From contig NZ_VCIW01000021.1 of the NCBI RefSeq assembly GCF_005765165.1, positions 1-64,000 of the forward strand: 64,000 nt of DNA, written 5' to 3'. A program made the translations under genes and the position numbers. This document shows, piece after piece, positions 54,581-62,470 of this stretch. The notes beneath the pieces were generated by a model. It did no database searches. It had not been told where the DNA came from and saw only the letters and a list, made by a program, of their open reading frames with translations. Position 1 is the first letter of the stretch; the number at the start of each line of letters is the position of its first letter. This DNA is from Paenibacillus antri. Lineage in GTDB: Bacteria; Bacillota; Bacilli; Paenibacillales; YIM-B00363.

Positions 54581-56047
54581 TTAGAGAAGGGTTTTGTAAT
54601 TCTGCGCCCGCTCTTCTGTTGTAAGCGCCCTATTATAATAGGCTAAATATTCATACCACACGTTGTTTACTTTATCGCCGACTTGAAGTAATGGTCTTTC
54701 AAGACGGGCGATGTGGAACTGCGGTCCGAACGGTTTCTGCATAATTAAGGCATTATCAAGATATAGGGAGATAGCGGATGCGTCGCGTACTAGGACCACG
54801 TGATAGTATGGGGCGGTACTAAGCGAAGCGGTAAAAAGGGAGGTTGCGACAATCGCATTGGTATTCAGGTCTCTAGCAAAAAGCGTTACGACGAATTGCG
54901 TATTAGGGCTGTAATTCCGTTTCACCGTCACGCTGGTCGTTGCTTCGTTCTCTCTGGCAGAGTCGAAAATATTGAGGAAGGACGTCCCTTGGTCGGATTT
55001 CACGGTCATGGTTAGGGTGAAAGGTTCGTTGCCATCGAAGTAATTCCTAGGATATAAAAAGGAGTAATTTTCGGGAGTTTCCTCTAACAGAACTAAACCG
55101 TTCGTAACAAGACCGGCCAAACTCGGTGAGACCGGCGGAGTCGTAAGTGTGATGCTCTGACCGAACGAGTAGTTGTTCGCTAGGTCTTTGGCTCTCACTG
55201 TGAATGTGTAAGTTGTCGATGGAGTTAAGCCGATGATGTCGGAGTAAGTCGCGAGTCGATTTCTGGTCCTGGCTACTACGGTTTGACCGCTAAAAACCTC
55301 GTAAAAAGTGACGTCTGTAGAACCGGAGACATTCCATGTCAACCGGACGCTCGTGGCAGTTAATTTCGTATAAGCTAGTGAAGTAACGTCATTCGGCGGA
55401 TCCTGATCGATCGTAAACCAAAAGCTGTAAATAGGGCTTTTGTTTCCGGCGCGATCGACGGCGAAGTATTTTAGGTTCGTAGTCGTTCTAATTGGAATCG
55501 GGCCTGTATAGACGCTGCTTGAGGTTGTTGGGTCCGAACCGTTAAGGGTGTAATATATTGAAGCAGCTTCGTCGGCGGTTAAAGTCACGGTTTGGGCCGA
55601 GTTAAACGATTTATTGCCCGGCGGAGAAGACGTAACCGTCGGCGGTTTCGTGTCCGAGGTAATGCTTGAGTATACTTGGATCTGTACTGCGCTGGCATTA
55701 CCAGCGACATCTATCGCAAAGTATTTAAGCGTAACGGTTCCCGTTATGGGAATAGGAGAGGAATAAACAGGACTTGATTCGGTAGGTGTCGATCCGTCCA
55801 ACGTATAGTAAATCGTTGCAGGCTCATTCGCCGTTAACGTAACGGTGAATGGCTGGGAGAAGTTTCTTCCCTCCGGCGATGCGGTTACGAGCGGCGGAAC
55901 TTCCTCAATCAATTCAACCTTTTCCCCGGGGGTCCAATTCTCGTAGAGAACTGCGTCGCTTAGATTTACTTTAGCATCGAGCAATCGCTCGATTTTTTCC
56001 GAGCTGTAGGTACGGTCGGGGTGGGCGCTGCTGTCATCGATATACAT
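54581..56047 (-). CDS. Multidomain surface/tail-like protein with chitobiase-type, FN3 and LamG-like domains
   Basis: A 488-residue protein without a signal peptide. A short N-terminal segment with YSSEKIERLLDAKVN resembles phage structural adaptors. Two chitobiase/beta-hexosaminidase C-terminal-type repeats follow (about 55-135 and 145-220, each with TVTLTA, IYYTL[DN]GS and LKYFA[IV]D), then a fibronectin type III domain (about 225-315), then a concanavalin-like lectin domain (about 330-488). ATG 56047 follows GAGGTG; a longer frame to 56089 has no site. It lies 15 bp upstream of the beta-helix gene in the same operon. A carbohydrate-contact role is likely; export route unknown. Confidence 0.8.
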   Translation of the reverse strand: MYIDDSSAHPDRTYSSEKIERLLDAKVNLSDAVLYENWTPGEKVELIEEVPPLVTASPEGRNFSQPFTVTLTANEPATIYYTLDGSTPTESSPVYSSPIPITGTVTLKYFAIDVAGNASAVQIQVYSSITSDTKPPTVTSSPPGNKSFNSAQTVTLTADEAASIYYTLNGSDPTTSSSVYTGPIPIRTTTNLKYFAVDRAGNKSPIYSFWFTIDQDPPNDVTSLAYTKLTATSVRLTWNVSGSTDVTFYEVFSGQTVVARTRNRLATYSDIIGLTPSTTYTFTVRAKDLANNYSFGQSITLTTPPVSPSLAGLVTNGLVLLEETPENYSFLYPRNYFDGNEPFTLTMTVKSDQGTSFLNIFDSARENEATTSVTVKRNYSPNTQFVVTLFARDLNTNAIVATSLFTASLSTAPYYHVVLVRDASAISLYLDNALIMQKPFGPQFHIARLERPLLQVGDKVNNVWYEYLAYYNRALTTEERAQNYKTLL

Positions 56048-56183
56048 GGCTATACACCTCGATCCTATACGTGAAACTACTTGTTTCATACATATGCCGT
56101 TCGAAAGAAAGGTGTGCGATGATATATGTCTCTTTCTTGTCGCGTCTCCTTTCCTGCAAGAGAACGATTAGATCGAAACTATC
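56048..56183 (-). promoter_or_regulatory. Upstream region of the tail-like gene pair
   Basis: No clear sigma-A promoter is visible on the minus strand in this 136-bp stretch. It contains a short inverted repeat GAAAC-N5-GTTTC (56073-56087) and, read on the minus strand, a single-arm GTTCTCT around 56165-56159. It could be controlled by an alternative sigma factor or by SinR bound to the neighbouring palindrome. Confidence 0.3.
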
Positions 56184-56268
56184 TTGACATGTTCTTTATA
56201 AAGAACTAAAATGAACATATAAATCACTTGCCTATTTTTTTTTTATCCAAATGTTCTCTATAACGAAT
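56184..56268 (+). promoter_or_regulatory. SinR-operator promoter of the galE unit
   Basis: TTGACA (56184-56189), one base, the perfect palindrome GTTCTTTATAAAGAAC (56191-56206), then TAAAAT (56207-56212). A second site, GTTCTCTATAACGAAT, lies at 56253-56268 and ends 21 bp before the galE start. Both left arms match the known SinR motif GTTCTYT exactly. Confidence 0.8.
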
Positions 56269-56289
56269 GAATAGCGAGGTTGATATCCC

Positions 56290-57336
56290 ATGCCAGTCCT
56301 AGTCACCGGCGGCGCCGGATACATAGGAAGCCATACCTGCGTAGAGCTGCTGGAAGCCGGCCATGAGGTCGTCGTGGTCGACAACCTGCAGAACAGCAGC
56401 GAGGAATCGCTGCGGCGCGTGCAGGAGATCACAGGCAAGTCGGTTACGTTTTACAAAGCGGATCTGCTCGATCGAGAGGCGCTGGAGATCGTTTTCCAAA
56501 GCCATCGGATCGAATCGGTCGTTCACTTCGCCGGCCTGAAGGCGGTGGGCGAATCGGTGGACGCGCCGATCGAGTACTACCTCAACAACGTCGTCGGTAC
56601 GCTGGTGCTGTGCAACGTCATGTCGGACTTCGGCGCGAAGAAGCTGGTGTTCAGCTCCTCGGCGACCGTGTACGGGCTGCCGGAGCGGGTGCCGATCCCG
56701 GAGGACGCGCCGCTCGGGGCTACGAATCCGTACGGCCGGACGAAGCAGATGATCGAAGAAATCCTCCGAGACATTTGCGCGTCCGACAAGCAATGGAGCA
56801 TTGCGGCGCTGCGCTACTTCAATCCGATCGGAGCGCACGAGAGCGGCCGCATCGGCGAGGATCCGAACGGCATCCCGAACAATTTGATGCCTTATATTAC
56901 GCAAGTGGCGATCGGAAGGCTTCCGCGGCTCGGCGTCTACGGCAACGATTACGATACTCGGGACGGCACCGGGGTGCGGGACTACATCCATGTGGTGGAC
57001 CTCGCCAAGGGGCATCTGAAGGCGCTCGATTACGTCGCGAAGCGGCGCGGCATGGAAGCGTTCAACCTCGGCACCGGCCGGGGCTACAGCGTACTGGAGA
57101 TGGTCGCCGCCGTCGAGAAGGCGTCCGGCCGGACGATTCCGTACGCGATCGCGGACCGCCGGCCCGGGGATATCGGCGTCTGCTTCGCCGACCCGTCCAA
57201 GGCGCGGGACGTCCTCGGCTGGACGGCGGAGAAGGACATCGAAGCGATGTGCGAGGACGCTTGGCGCTGGCAATGCCGCAACCCGAACGGCTATGCGGCC
57301 GCGAAGGAAGCCGGGCTGTTCACTACGGTCGTGTGA
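56290..57336 (+). CDS. galE: UDP-glucose 4-epimerase
   Basis: A 348-residue short-chain dehydrogenase-type epimerase with the NAD motif [16 protein letters not shown] at the very start, SSSATVYG, the catalytic NPYGRTK (Tyr-x3-Lys) and [12 protein letters not shown]. It interconverts UDP-glucose and UDP-galactose (and possibly the N-acetyl forms) for polysaccharide synthesis. First gene of a SinR-controlled unit. Codon use returns here to the GC-rich pattern of the flanks. Confidence 0.95.
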   Translation: MPVLVTGGAGYIGSHTCVELLEAGHEVVVVDNLQNSSEESLRRVQEITGKSVTFYKADLLDREALEIVFQSHRIESVVHFAGLKAVGESVDAPIEYYLNNVVGTLVLCNVMSDFGAKKLVFSSSATVYGLPERVPIPEDAPLGATNPYGRTKQMIEEILRDICASDKQWSIAALRYFNPIGAHESGRIGEDPNGIPNNLMPYITQVAIGRLPRLGVYGNDYDTRDGTGVRDYIHVVDLAKGHLKALDYVAKRRGMEAFNLGTGRGYSVLEMVAAVEKASGRTIPYAIADRRPGDIGVCFADPSKARDVLGWTAEKDIEAMCEDAWRWQCRNPNGYAAAKEAGLFTTVV

Positions 57337-57349
57337 GAGGGACGCGCAT

Positions 57350-57529
57350 ATGGATAATATTTCGCTGAAATTGACGCAGCAGCAGCTGCGGGAGATCGCG
57401 ATTCGGGCTTATAAGAAAGGGCAAGCCACGGCGAATTTGGAAGCCAAGGACCTCGTGAAGGAGCTTCGCGAGCAAATCCTGTCGGCGATCCGGGAGAGCG
57501 GCGGCGGCGAAGCGGGGCGAGGCCAATGA
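57350..57529 (+). CDS. Small helical protein of unknown function
   Basis: A 59-residue protein, mostly predicted helix with LTQQQLREIAIRAYKKGQ and LVKELREQILSAIR, ending in a Gly-rich tail. GAGAGGG precedes ATG 57350 and the 3' end overlaps the sugar transferase start by 4 bp, so it is a genuine member of the operon. No family is recognised. An interaction partner or regulator of the adjacent membrane transferase is possible but only a guess. Confidence 0.65.
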   Translation: MDNISLKLTQQQLREIAIRAYKKGQATANLEAKDLVKELREQILSAIRESGGGEAGRGQ

Positions 57530-58113
57530 AGCGGTGCTTCGACGTCGTCGTCGCGACGCTGCTGCTCCTCCTGTTGTCCCCGGTCGTCGCGGTCACGGCG
57601 CTCGTCGTGAAGCTGCGGATCGGCTCCCCGATTTTGTTCGCGCAGGAGCGCCCCGGGCTGCACGGCAAGCCGTTCCGGCTGTATAAGTTCCGCACGATGA
57701 CGAACGCGACGGACGACGCGGGCAACCCGCTGCCGGACCACCTGAGGTTGACCCCGCTGGGACAGACGCTTCGGGCGTTCAGCTTAGACGAGTTCCCGCA
57801 GCTGATCAACGTGATCAAAGGGGATCTAAGCCTCGTCGGCCCGCGTCCCCTGCTGATGGAATACATGTCGCTGTACACGGAAGAGCAAATGAAGCGGCAC
57901 GAGGTTCGACCGGGTATGACGGGCTGGGCGCAGGTGAACGGGAGAAACTCTATCACATGGGAGGAGAAGTTCGCCCTAGACCTCTGGTACGTCCGGAATC
58001 GAAGCCTGCTGCTGGATCTGAAAATCCTGTTCCTCACGGTTAAGAAGGTCATCCGCACCGAGGGCATCAGTCACCAAAACCATGTCACGATGGAGAAGTT
58101 CACCGGCACGTAA
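57526..58113 (+). CDS. epsL: Undecaprenyl-phosphate sugar phosphotransferase (EpsL/PglC-like)
   Basis: A 195-residue small bacterial sugar transferase: a single N-terminal membrane helix (about 4-27), then KFRTMT, SLDEFPQLINVIKGDLSLVGPRP (read as a region) and RPGMTGWAQVNGRN, the catalytic-core signatures of monotopic PglC/EpsL-type enzymes. It loads a sugar phosphate, probably a bacillosamine-type sugar given the next two genes, onto the lipid carrier to start each repeat unit. It is the only initiating transferase seen in the window. Confidence 0.92.
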   Translation: MKRCFDVVVATLLLLLLSPVVAVTALVVKLRIGSPILFAQERPGLHGKPFRLYKFRTMTNATDDAGNPLPDHLRLTPLGQTLRAFSLDEFPQLINVIKGDLSLVGPRPLLMEYMSLYTEEQMKRHEVRPGMTGWAQVNGRNSITWEEKFALDLWYVRNRSLLLDLKILFLTVKKVIRTEGISHQNHVTMEKFTGT

Positions 58114-58144
58114 ACGGAATTTCCTGCAGAGAGGGGGGCGAATC

Positions 58145-58867
58145 ATGCACATCGCCTTGATCGGCGGCGGCGGGCACAGCAAGGTGATCCAGGACATGAT
58201 CCAGGCGCGGAACGACTTGACCGTCGCGGCGATTCTGGACGATAAATACCCGAGCCTGGAGCTGGAGAACGGCGTCTATACGGGCCCCGTCTCGTCTGCC
58301 CTGTCGCTCGCCGGCGGGATGGACCGTCTCCGGTTCGTCATCGCGATCGGAGACAACCGAACCCGTTGCGCCATCGCCATGAGACTCGGATTGCGTCCCG
58401 ATCGCTATATGACGCTCGTCCATCCAAGGGCGTATGTCAGCCCGCGGAGCGTCATCGGCCACGGCGCCGTTATTCTGGCGAACGCGGTCGTGAATGCCGG
58501 CGCCGCCGTAGGCGATCAAGCGATCGTGAACACCGGCGCCATCGTCGAGCATGACTGCATCGTGAGCGGCTACGCTCACATCGCGCCGAGCGCGACGTTA
58601 ACGGGAGGCGTGAAAGCCGGGACGGGGGCTTTCGTCGGCGCGGGCGCGGCCGTCATCCCCGGCAAGACGATCGGCGATTGGGCGACGGTCGGGGCGGGGG
58701 CGACCGTCATTCACGACATTCCGCCCCGCACGACGGTCGTCGGCGCGCCTGCAAGAATCGTGAAATATAACGAGACGGGGGATGATTTCGATGTCGAAGC
58801 CGATCGGCCGGAGACGAATTTTTTTGTCCAGCCCGCATATGAGCGGCAAAGAAAGTCTGTATATTAG
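58145..58867 (+). CDS. epsM: Sugar N-acetyltransferase, PglD/NeuD type (EpsM-like)
   Basis: A 240-residue protein: an N-terminal Rossmann-like domain (IALIGGGGHSKVIQDMI) and a C-terminal left-handed beta-helix with repeats such as VSPRSVIGHGAVI, catalytic His in IVEHDCIV and the final VVGAPARIV. PglD-type enzymes acetylate the 4-amino group of a UDP-4-amino-sugar. ATG 58145 follows GAGAGGGGGG. The order L-M-N matches B. subtilis epsLMN. The C-terminal extension of about 30 residues overlaps the start of the aminotransferase gene. Confidence 0.9.
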   Translation: MHIALIGGGGHSKVIQDMIQARNDLTVAAILDDKYPSLELENGVYTGPVSSALSLAGGMDRLRFVIAIGDNRTRCAIAMRLGLRPDRYMTLVHPRAYVSPRSVIGHGAVILANAVVNAGAAVGDQAIVNTGAIVEHDCIVSGYAHIAPSATLTGGVKAGTGAFVGAGAAVIPGKTIGDWATVGAGATVIHDIPPRTTVVGAPARIVKYNETGDDFDVEADRPETNFFVQPAYERQRKSVY

Positions 58868-59963
58868 CGAGGCCTTCGCCACGAACATGATCGCCCCGCT
58901 CGGGCCGAACGTGGACGCGTTCGAACGGCAAGTCGCGGATTACGCGGGAGTGGCGGACGCGGCGGCGGTCAGCTCCGGAACGGCGGCGATTCATCTCTCG
59001 CTGCGGCTGTTGGACGTGCGGGAGGGCGATCGGGTGTTTTGCTCTTCGTTAACGTTCGTCGCCAGCGCGAATCCGATTCTGTATCAAGGCGCGGAGCCGG
59101 TGTTCATCGATTCCGAGCCCGAGACGTGGAACATGTCGCCGATCGCGCTCGAGCGGGCGCTGGAGGACGCAAGGCGGTCGAACTGGCTGCCGAAGGCGGT
59201 CATCGTCGTTCACCTGTTCGGCCAGAGCGCGAAGATGGAGGAGCTGCTGGAGCTGTGCGACGCGTACGGCGTTCCGTTAATCGAGGACGCGGCGGAGTCG
59301 TTGGGCTCGGACTACAAGGGGAAGGCGAGCGGTTCGCTCGGCCGATTCGGGGTGTATTCCTTCAACGGGAACAAGATCATTACGACGTCCGGCGGCGGCA
59401 TGCTCGTCTCGAACGACGCGGAAGCGCTGAAGCACGCACGGTTTCTGGCGACGCAAGCCAGAGATCCGGCCCCGCACTATCAGCACAGCCGGATGGGGTA
59501 TAACTACCGAATGAGTAACGTGCTCGCGGGCATCGGCCGCGCGCAGATGGAGGTGCTGGAGGACCGGGTGAGCGCGCGTCGGGCGGTGTTCGAGCGATAT
59601 CGCGCGGAGCTCGGACGCTTTCCGGGCTTCGAGTTCATGCCGGAGCTGGAGGGAACGAGGTCCAACCGCTGGCTGACGGCGCTCACCCTCGGCGAGGAAG
59701 CCGGCGTCTCGCCGTCGTCCCTGATCTACGCCCTGGCGGAGGAAGACATCGAGGCTCGTCCCGTCTGGAAGCCGCTGCATCTTCAGCCTCTATTCTATGG
59801 GGCGAGCTATTATCCTCACGGCGAAGAGAGCGTCTCGGAGCGGTTGTTCCGCACCGGCCTCTGTCTGCCTTCGGGATCGAATATGACGCCGGAGGACCAA
59901 GAACGCGTCGTGGATTGCGTCACGCGTTGTCTGCCGGCGGAACGGATGACGAAAGGGGCGTAA
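58791..59963 (+). CDS. epsN: PLP-dependent sugar aminotransferase (EpsN/PglE-like)
   Basis: A 390-residue DegT/DnrJ/EryC1-type enzyme with the PLP lysine in FNGNKIITTSGGGML, preceded by IEDAAESLGS, and an N-terminal SGKESLYISEAFATNMIAPL. It would aminate the 4-keto sugar made by the EpsC-like dehydratase. ATG 58791 is preferred (GGGGG nine bases ahead); ATG 58782 abuts the G run. It overlaps epsM by 77 bp. With epsC, epsM and epsL it completes a bacillosamine-like route, with the enzymes split across two transcription units. Confidence 0.9.
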   Translation: MSKPIGRRRIFLSSPHMSGKESLYISEAFATNMIAPLGPNVDAFERQVADYAGVADAAAVSSGTAAIHLSLRLLDVREGDRVFCSSLTFVASANPILYQGAEPVFIDSEPETWNMSPIALERALEDARRSNWLPKAVIVVHLFGQSAKMEELLELCDAYGVPLIEDAAESLGSDYKGKASGSLGRFGVYSFNGNKIITTSGGGMLVSNDAEALKHARFLATQARDPAPHYQHSRMGYNYRMSNVLAGIGRAQMEVLEDRVSARRAVFERYRAELGRFPGFEFMPELEGTRSNRWLTALTLGEEAGVSPSSLIYALAEEDIEARPVWKPLHLQPLFYGASYYPHGEESVSERLFRTGLCLPSGSNMTPEDQERVVDCVTRCLPAERMTKGA

Positions 59964-59972
59964 GCGAAGCCC

Positions 59973-60128
59973 TCACTCCATCATGCGCTCGTGGCGCTCC
60001 GCGCGGCGGAGCAGCTCCGAGCGTATCCGAGCGTCGGTGCAATCTCGATAGAGAATCAGGTGATAGGCGCGCATAACGCGGTGGTAACGGCTTTTCGCCT
60101 TCCGGTAGAAGACAGCGAAGGTGTTCAT
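59973..60128 (-). CDS. Small basic protein, unknown
   Basis: A 51-residue basic protein (FYRKAKSRYHRVMRAYHLILY near the start, then Arg/Glu-rich) on the minus strand in an otherwise plus-strand operon. GGGGAGG lies 7 bases before ATG 60128, a strong ribosome site, and codon use is ordinary. No family recognised. It occupies most of the gap between epsN and glmS; antisense effects on the plus transcript are possible. Confidence 0.5.
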   Translation of the reverse strand: MNTFAVFYRKAKSRYHRVMRAYHLILYRDCTDARIRSELLRRAERHERMME

Positions 60129-60218
60129 GTGGAAGCCTCCCCTCGCTACAGCGTATGAATACGGCAGCGGAAGTATACGGCATTGAAAGCGGATTCGGAC
60201 TAAAGGAGGATGGACGGA

Positions 60219-62021
60219 TTGTGCGGAATCGTAGGCATCATCGGAGTAAGGGACGTGGAGGAACAATTATTAAGAGGTTTGGAGAAGCTGGAGTATCGGG
60301 GCTATGACTCGGCGGGCATCGCGGTGTTCGGGAGCGAAGGCGTCAACGTGTTTAAGGAAAAGGGGCGAATCGCCGCGCTGCGCGAAGCGGTAGCTCCGGA
60401 TGCGTCGGCGTCGCTCGGCATCGGTCATACCCGTTGGGCGACGCACGGGGCGCCGAGCCGCCGCAACGCCCACCCGCATCGGAGCGCCGGCGGGCGGTTC
60501 ACGATCGTACATAACGGGGTGATCGAAAATTACGCGGAGCTGAAGCGCACGATGCTCCGCAACGTCTCGTTCCAGAGCGATACGGATACCGAGGTCGTCG
60601 CCCATCTGGTGGAATCGCTCGCGAATCGCGGTCTCGGCGTCGAGGCGGCCTTCCGGACGGCTTTGTCGATGCTGCGCGGTTCGTACGCGATCGCGATGCT
60701 CGACGAGGCGGATCCCGGCGTAATCTACGCGGCGAAACAGAAGAGCCCGCTCCTGATCGGCGTGGGCGACGGCTTCGCGGGCATCGCGAGCGACGCGATG
60801 GCGATGCTGCACCTGACGAACGAATTCATCGAAATCATGGACGGAGAGACCGTGACGGTCACCCGGGAAGGCGCGGTGCTGAAGGACGCCCAAGGCAAGG
60901 AGGTGCGCAGAACCTCGTTCGTCGCCAAGCTGAACGTAGCCGAGCTCGAGAAGGGACCGTATGCCCACTATATGATGAAAGAGATGGACGAACAGCCCGG
61001 GGCGATTCGAAGGCTGCTCGCCGAATACGTCGACGAGGATGGGCGCGTATCGATCCCGGAAGACGTTCGGGCCGCGGCGCGGGAGGCCGATCGCATCTAC
61101 ATCGTCGCCTGCGGCACGAGCTATCACGCCGGCTTGGTCGGCAAGCAGCTGCTCGAGAGCGTCGCCGGAATCAAGGCCGAAGCGCACGTCGCCAGCGAAT
61201 TTCTGTACAACCCGCCGCTCCTCTCCGAACGGCCGCTCTTCGTCTTCATCTCGCAGAGCGGGGAGACGGCGGACAGCCGCGGCGTTCTGGTCCGCATTCG
61301 CGAGCTCGGACACAAGACGCTGACGATCACGAACGTGCCGGGCTCGACGTTGTCCCGGGAAGCGGATTACACGCTGCATACGTTCGCCGGTCCCGAGATC
61401 GCGGTCGCGTCGACGAAGGCGTACACGACCCAGATCGGCGTATTGGCGGTATTCGCCTGCGACTGCGCGCGGGCGCGGGGCGTCGAAGTCGCCTTCGACG
61501 TCGCCCGGGAGCTAAGCCTCGCGGCGAACGCGATGGAGGTCGTTATTAACGAAAAGGAAAAGATGGAGAGCTTAGTTTGGGAGTACTTGAGCTCGTCTCG
61601 GAATTGCTTCTTTATCGGGCGGGCGATGGACTACTACATCTGCCTCGAAGGGGCGCTCAAGCTGAAGGAAGTGTCTTACATCCAAGCGGAAGGCTTCGCC
61701 GGCGGGGAGCTGAAGCACGGCACGATCGCCCTCATCGAGGAAGGGACGCCGGTCGTCGCGGTGTCGACGCAGCGCGCCGTCAAGCACAGCATCCGCAGCA
61801 ACGCCCAGGAGGTCATCGCCAGAGGCGCCAACGTATGTATGATCAGCATCGAAGGGCTGGAAGAAGCGGGAGACGCCTTAGTCCTGCCGAAGGTGCATGA
61901 AGCGCTCGCTCCGCTGATCGCCGCCGTTCCGCTGCAATTTTTCGCCTATTACGCGGCCCTCTATCGGGGGTGCGACGTCGATAAGCCAAGAAATCTCGCC
62001 AAGAGCGTCACGGTCGAATAG
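60219..62021 (+). CDS. glmS: Glutamine-fructose-6-phosphate aminotransferase
   Basis: A 600-residue enzyme making glucosamine-6-phosphate, the entry to UDP-GlcNAc. The start is TTG 60219: the N-terminus is then MCGIVGI with the nucleophile Cys directly after Met, and AAGGAGG (60203-60209) is nine bases upstream. ATG 60210 abuts that site and would bury the Cys at position 5. The glutaminase domain (EYRGYDSAGI, HTRWATHG) is followed by two SIS domains (SQSGETADS, STKAYTTQI) and the C-terminal KPRNLAKSVTVE. No glmS ribozyme is evident upstream, which suits a pathway-dedicated copy. Confidence 0.94.
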   Translation: MCGIVGIIGVRDVEEQLLRGLEKLEYRGYDSAGIAVFGSEGVNVFKEKGRIAALREAVAPDASASLGIGHTRWATHGAPSRRNAHPHRSAGGRFTIVHNGVIENYAELKRTMLRNVSFQSDTDTEVVAHLVESLANRGLGVEAAFRTALSMLRGSYAIAMLDEADPGVIYAAKQKSPLLIGVGDGFAGIASDAMAMLHLTNEFIEIMDGETVTVTREGAVLKDAQGKEVRRTSFVAKLNVAELEKGPYAHYMMKEMDEQPGAIRRLLAEYVDEDGRVSIPEDVRAAAREADRIYIVACGTSYHAGLVGKQLLESVAGIKAEAHVASEFLYNPPLLSERPLFVFISQSGETADSRGVLVRIRELGHKTLTITNVPGSTLSREADYTLHTFAGPEIAVASTKAYTTQIGVLAVFACDCARARGVEVAFDVARELSLAANAMEVVINEKEKMESLVWEYLSSSRNCFFIGRAMDYYICLEGALKLKEVSYIQAEGFAGGELKHGTIALIEEGTPVVAVSTQRAVKHSIRSNAQEVIARGANVCMISIEGLEEAGDALVLPKVHEALAPLIAAVPLQFFAYYAALYRGCDVDKPRNLAKSVTVE

Positions 62022-62031
62022 GGGTACATTC

Positions 62032-62430
62032 ATGATCGGCAAAAACATTCAACAGTTGCGAGCCAAGAGCGGCATCACCTTGTCCGAACTGGCGGAACGG
62101 GCGGGGATTTCCAAGTCGTATTTAAGCAGCATCGAACGCAATCTGAAGCAGAATCCTTCCATTCAGGTGATGGAGAAGATCGCCGTCGTGTTGAAGGTCG
62201 ATCTGAAGACGCTCCTCAAGATGGACATGAATTCGGAGAAGAAGCAGCAACTCGAGCGGGAATGGATGGACTTCGTGGACGAATTGAAGCGAAGCGGCAT
62301 CGACAAGCAGCAGGTCAACGAATATAAGATCCTGATCGAATTCATCAAGTGGCATAACGAGCAGGCGCTATATGAAGGGTCTCCCCACGGGAATAAGGGG
62401 GCGCCTCCCGCCGGCGGCGAAGCGCCGTGA
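62032..62430 (+). CDS. SinR/SlrR-like regulator
   Basis: A 132-residue protein with an N-terminal Xre helix-turn-helix (LSELAERAGISKSYLSSIER, then KQNPSIQVMEKIA), close to SinR, and a C-terminal SinR-type interaction region (EREWMDFVDELKRSGIDKQQ, then IEFIKWHNEQ). It therefore could bind the same operators, pair with the SinR of 12572 or respond to SinI. It lies 10 bp after glmS at the end of a SinR-controlled unit, giving a feedback loop. The residues after about 112 are Gly/Pro/Ala-rich and lie over a hairpin. SlrR-like function is inference. Confidence 0.88.
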   Translation: MIGKNIQQLRAKSGITLSELAERAGISKSYLSSIERNLKQNPSIQVMEKIAVVLKVDLKTLLKMDMNSEKKQQLEREWMDFVDELKRSGIDKQQVNEYKILIEFIKWHNEQALYEGSPHGNKGAPPAGGEAP

Positions 62431-62470
62431 CGGGAGGCGCGGGAAACGATCGACGCTAGCGCCGATCGTT
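62401..62470. terminator. Hairpins between convergent genes
   Basis: A 10-bp stem, 62401-62410 with 62431-62440, overlaps the end of the SinR-like gene. A second, nearly perfect 26-bp palindrome follows at 62445-62470 and covers the stop of the convergent degV gene. Either could end transcription from both sides; T runs are absent. Confidence 0.5.

Noticed and set aside
60129..60218. Possible glmS ribozyme upstream of glmS.
   Set aside because: The conserved core and the expected length of structured leader are not visible; the gap mostly holds a small minus-strand gene.
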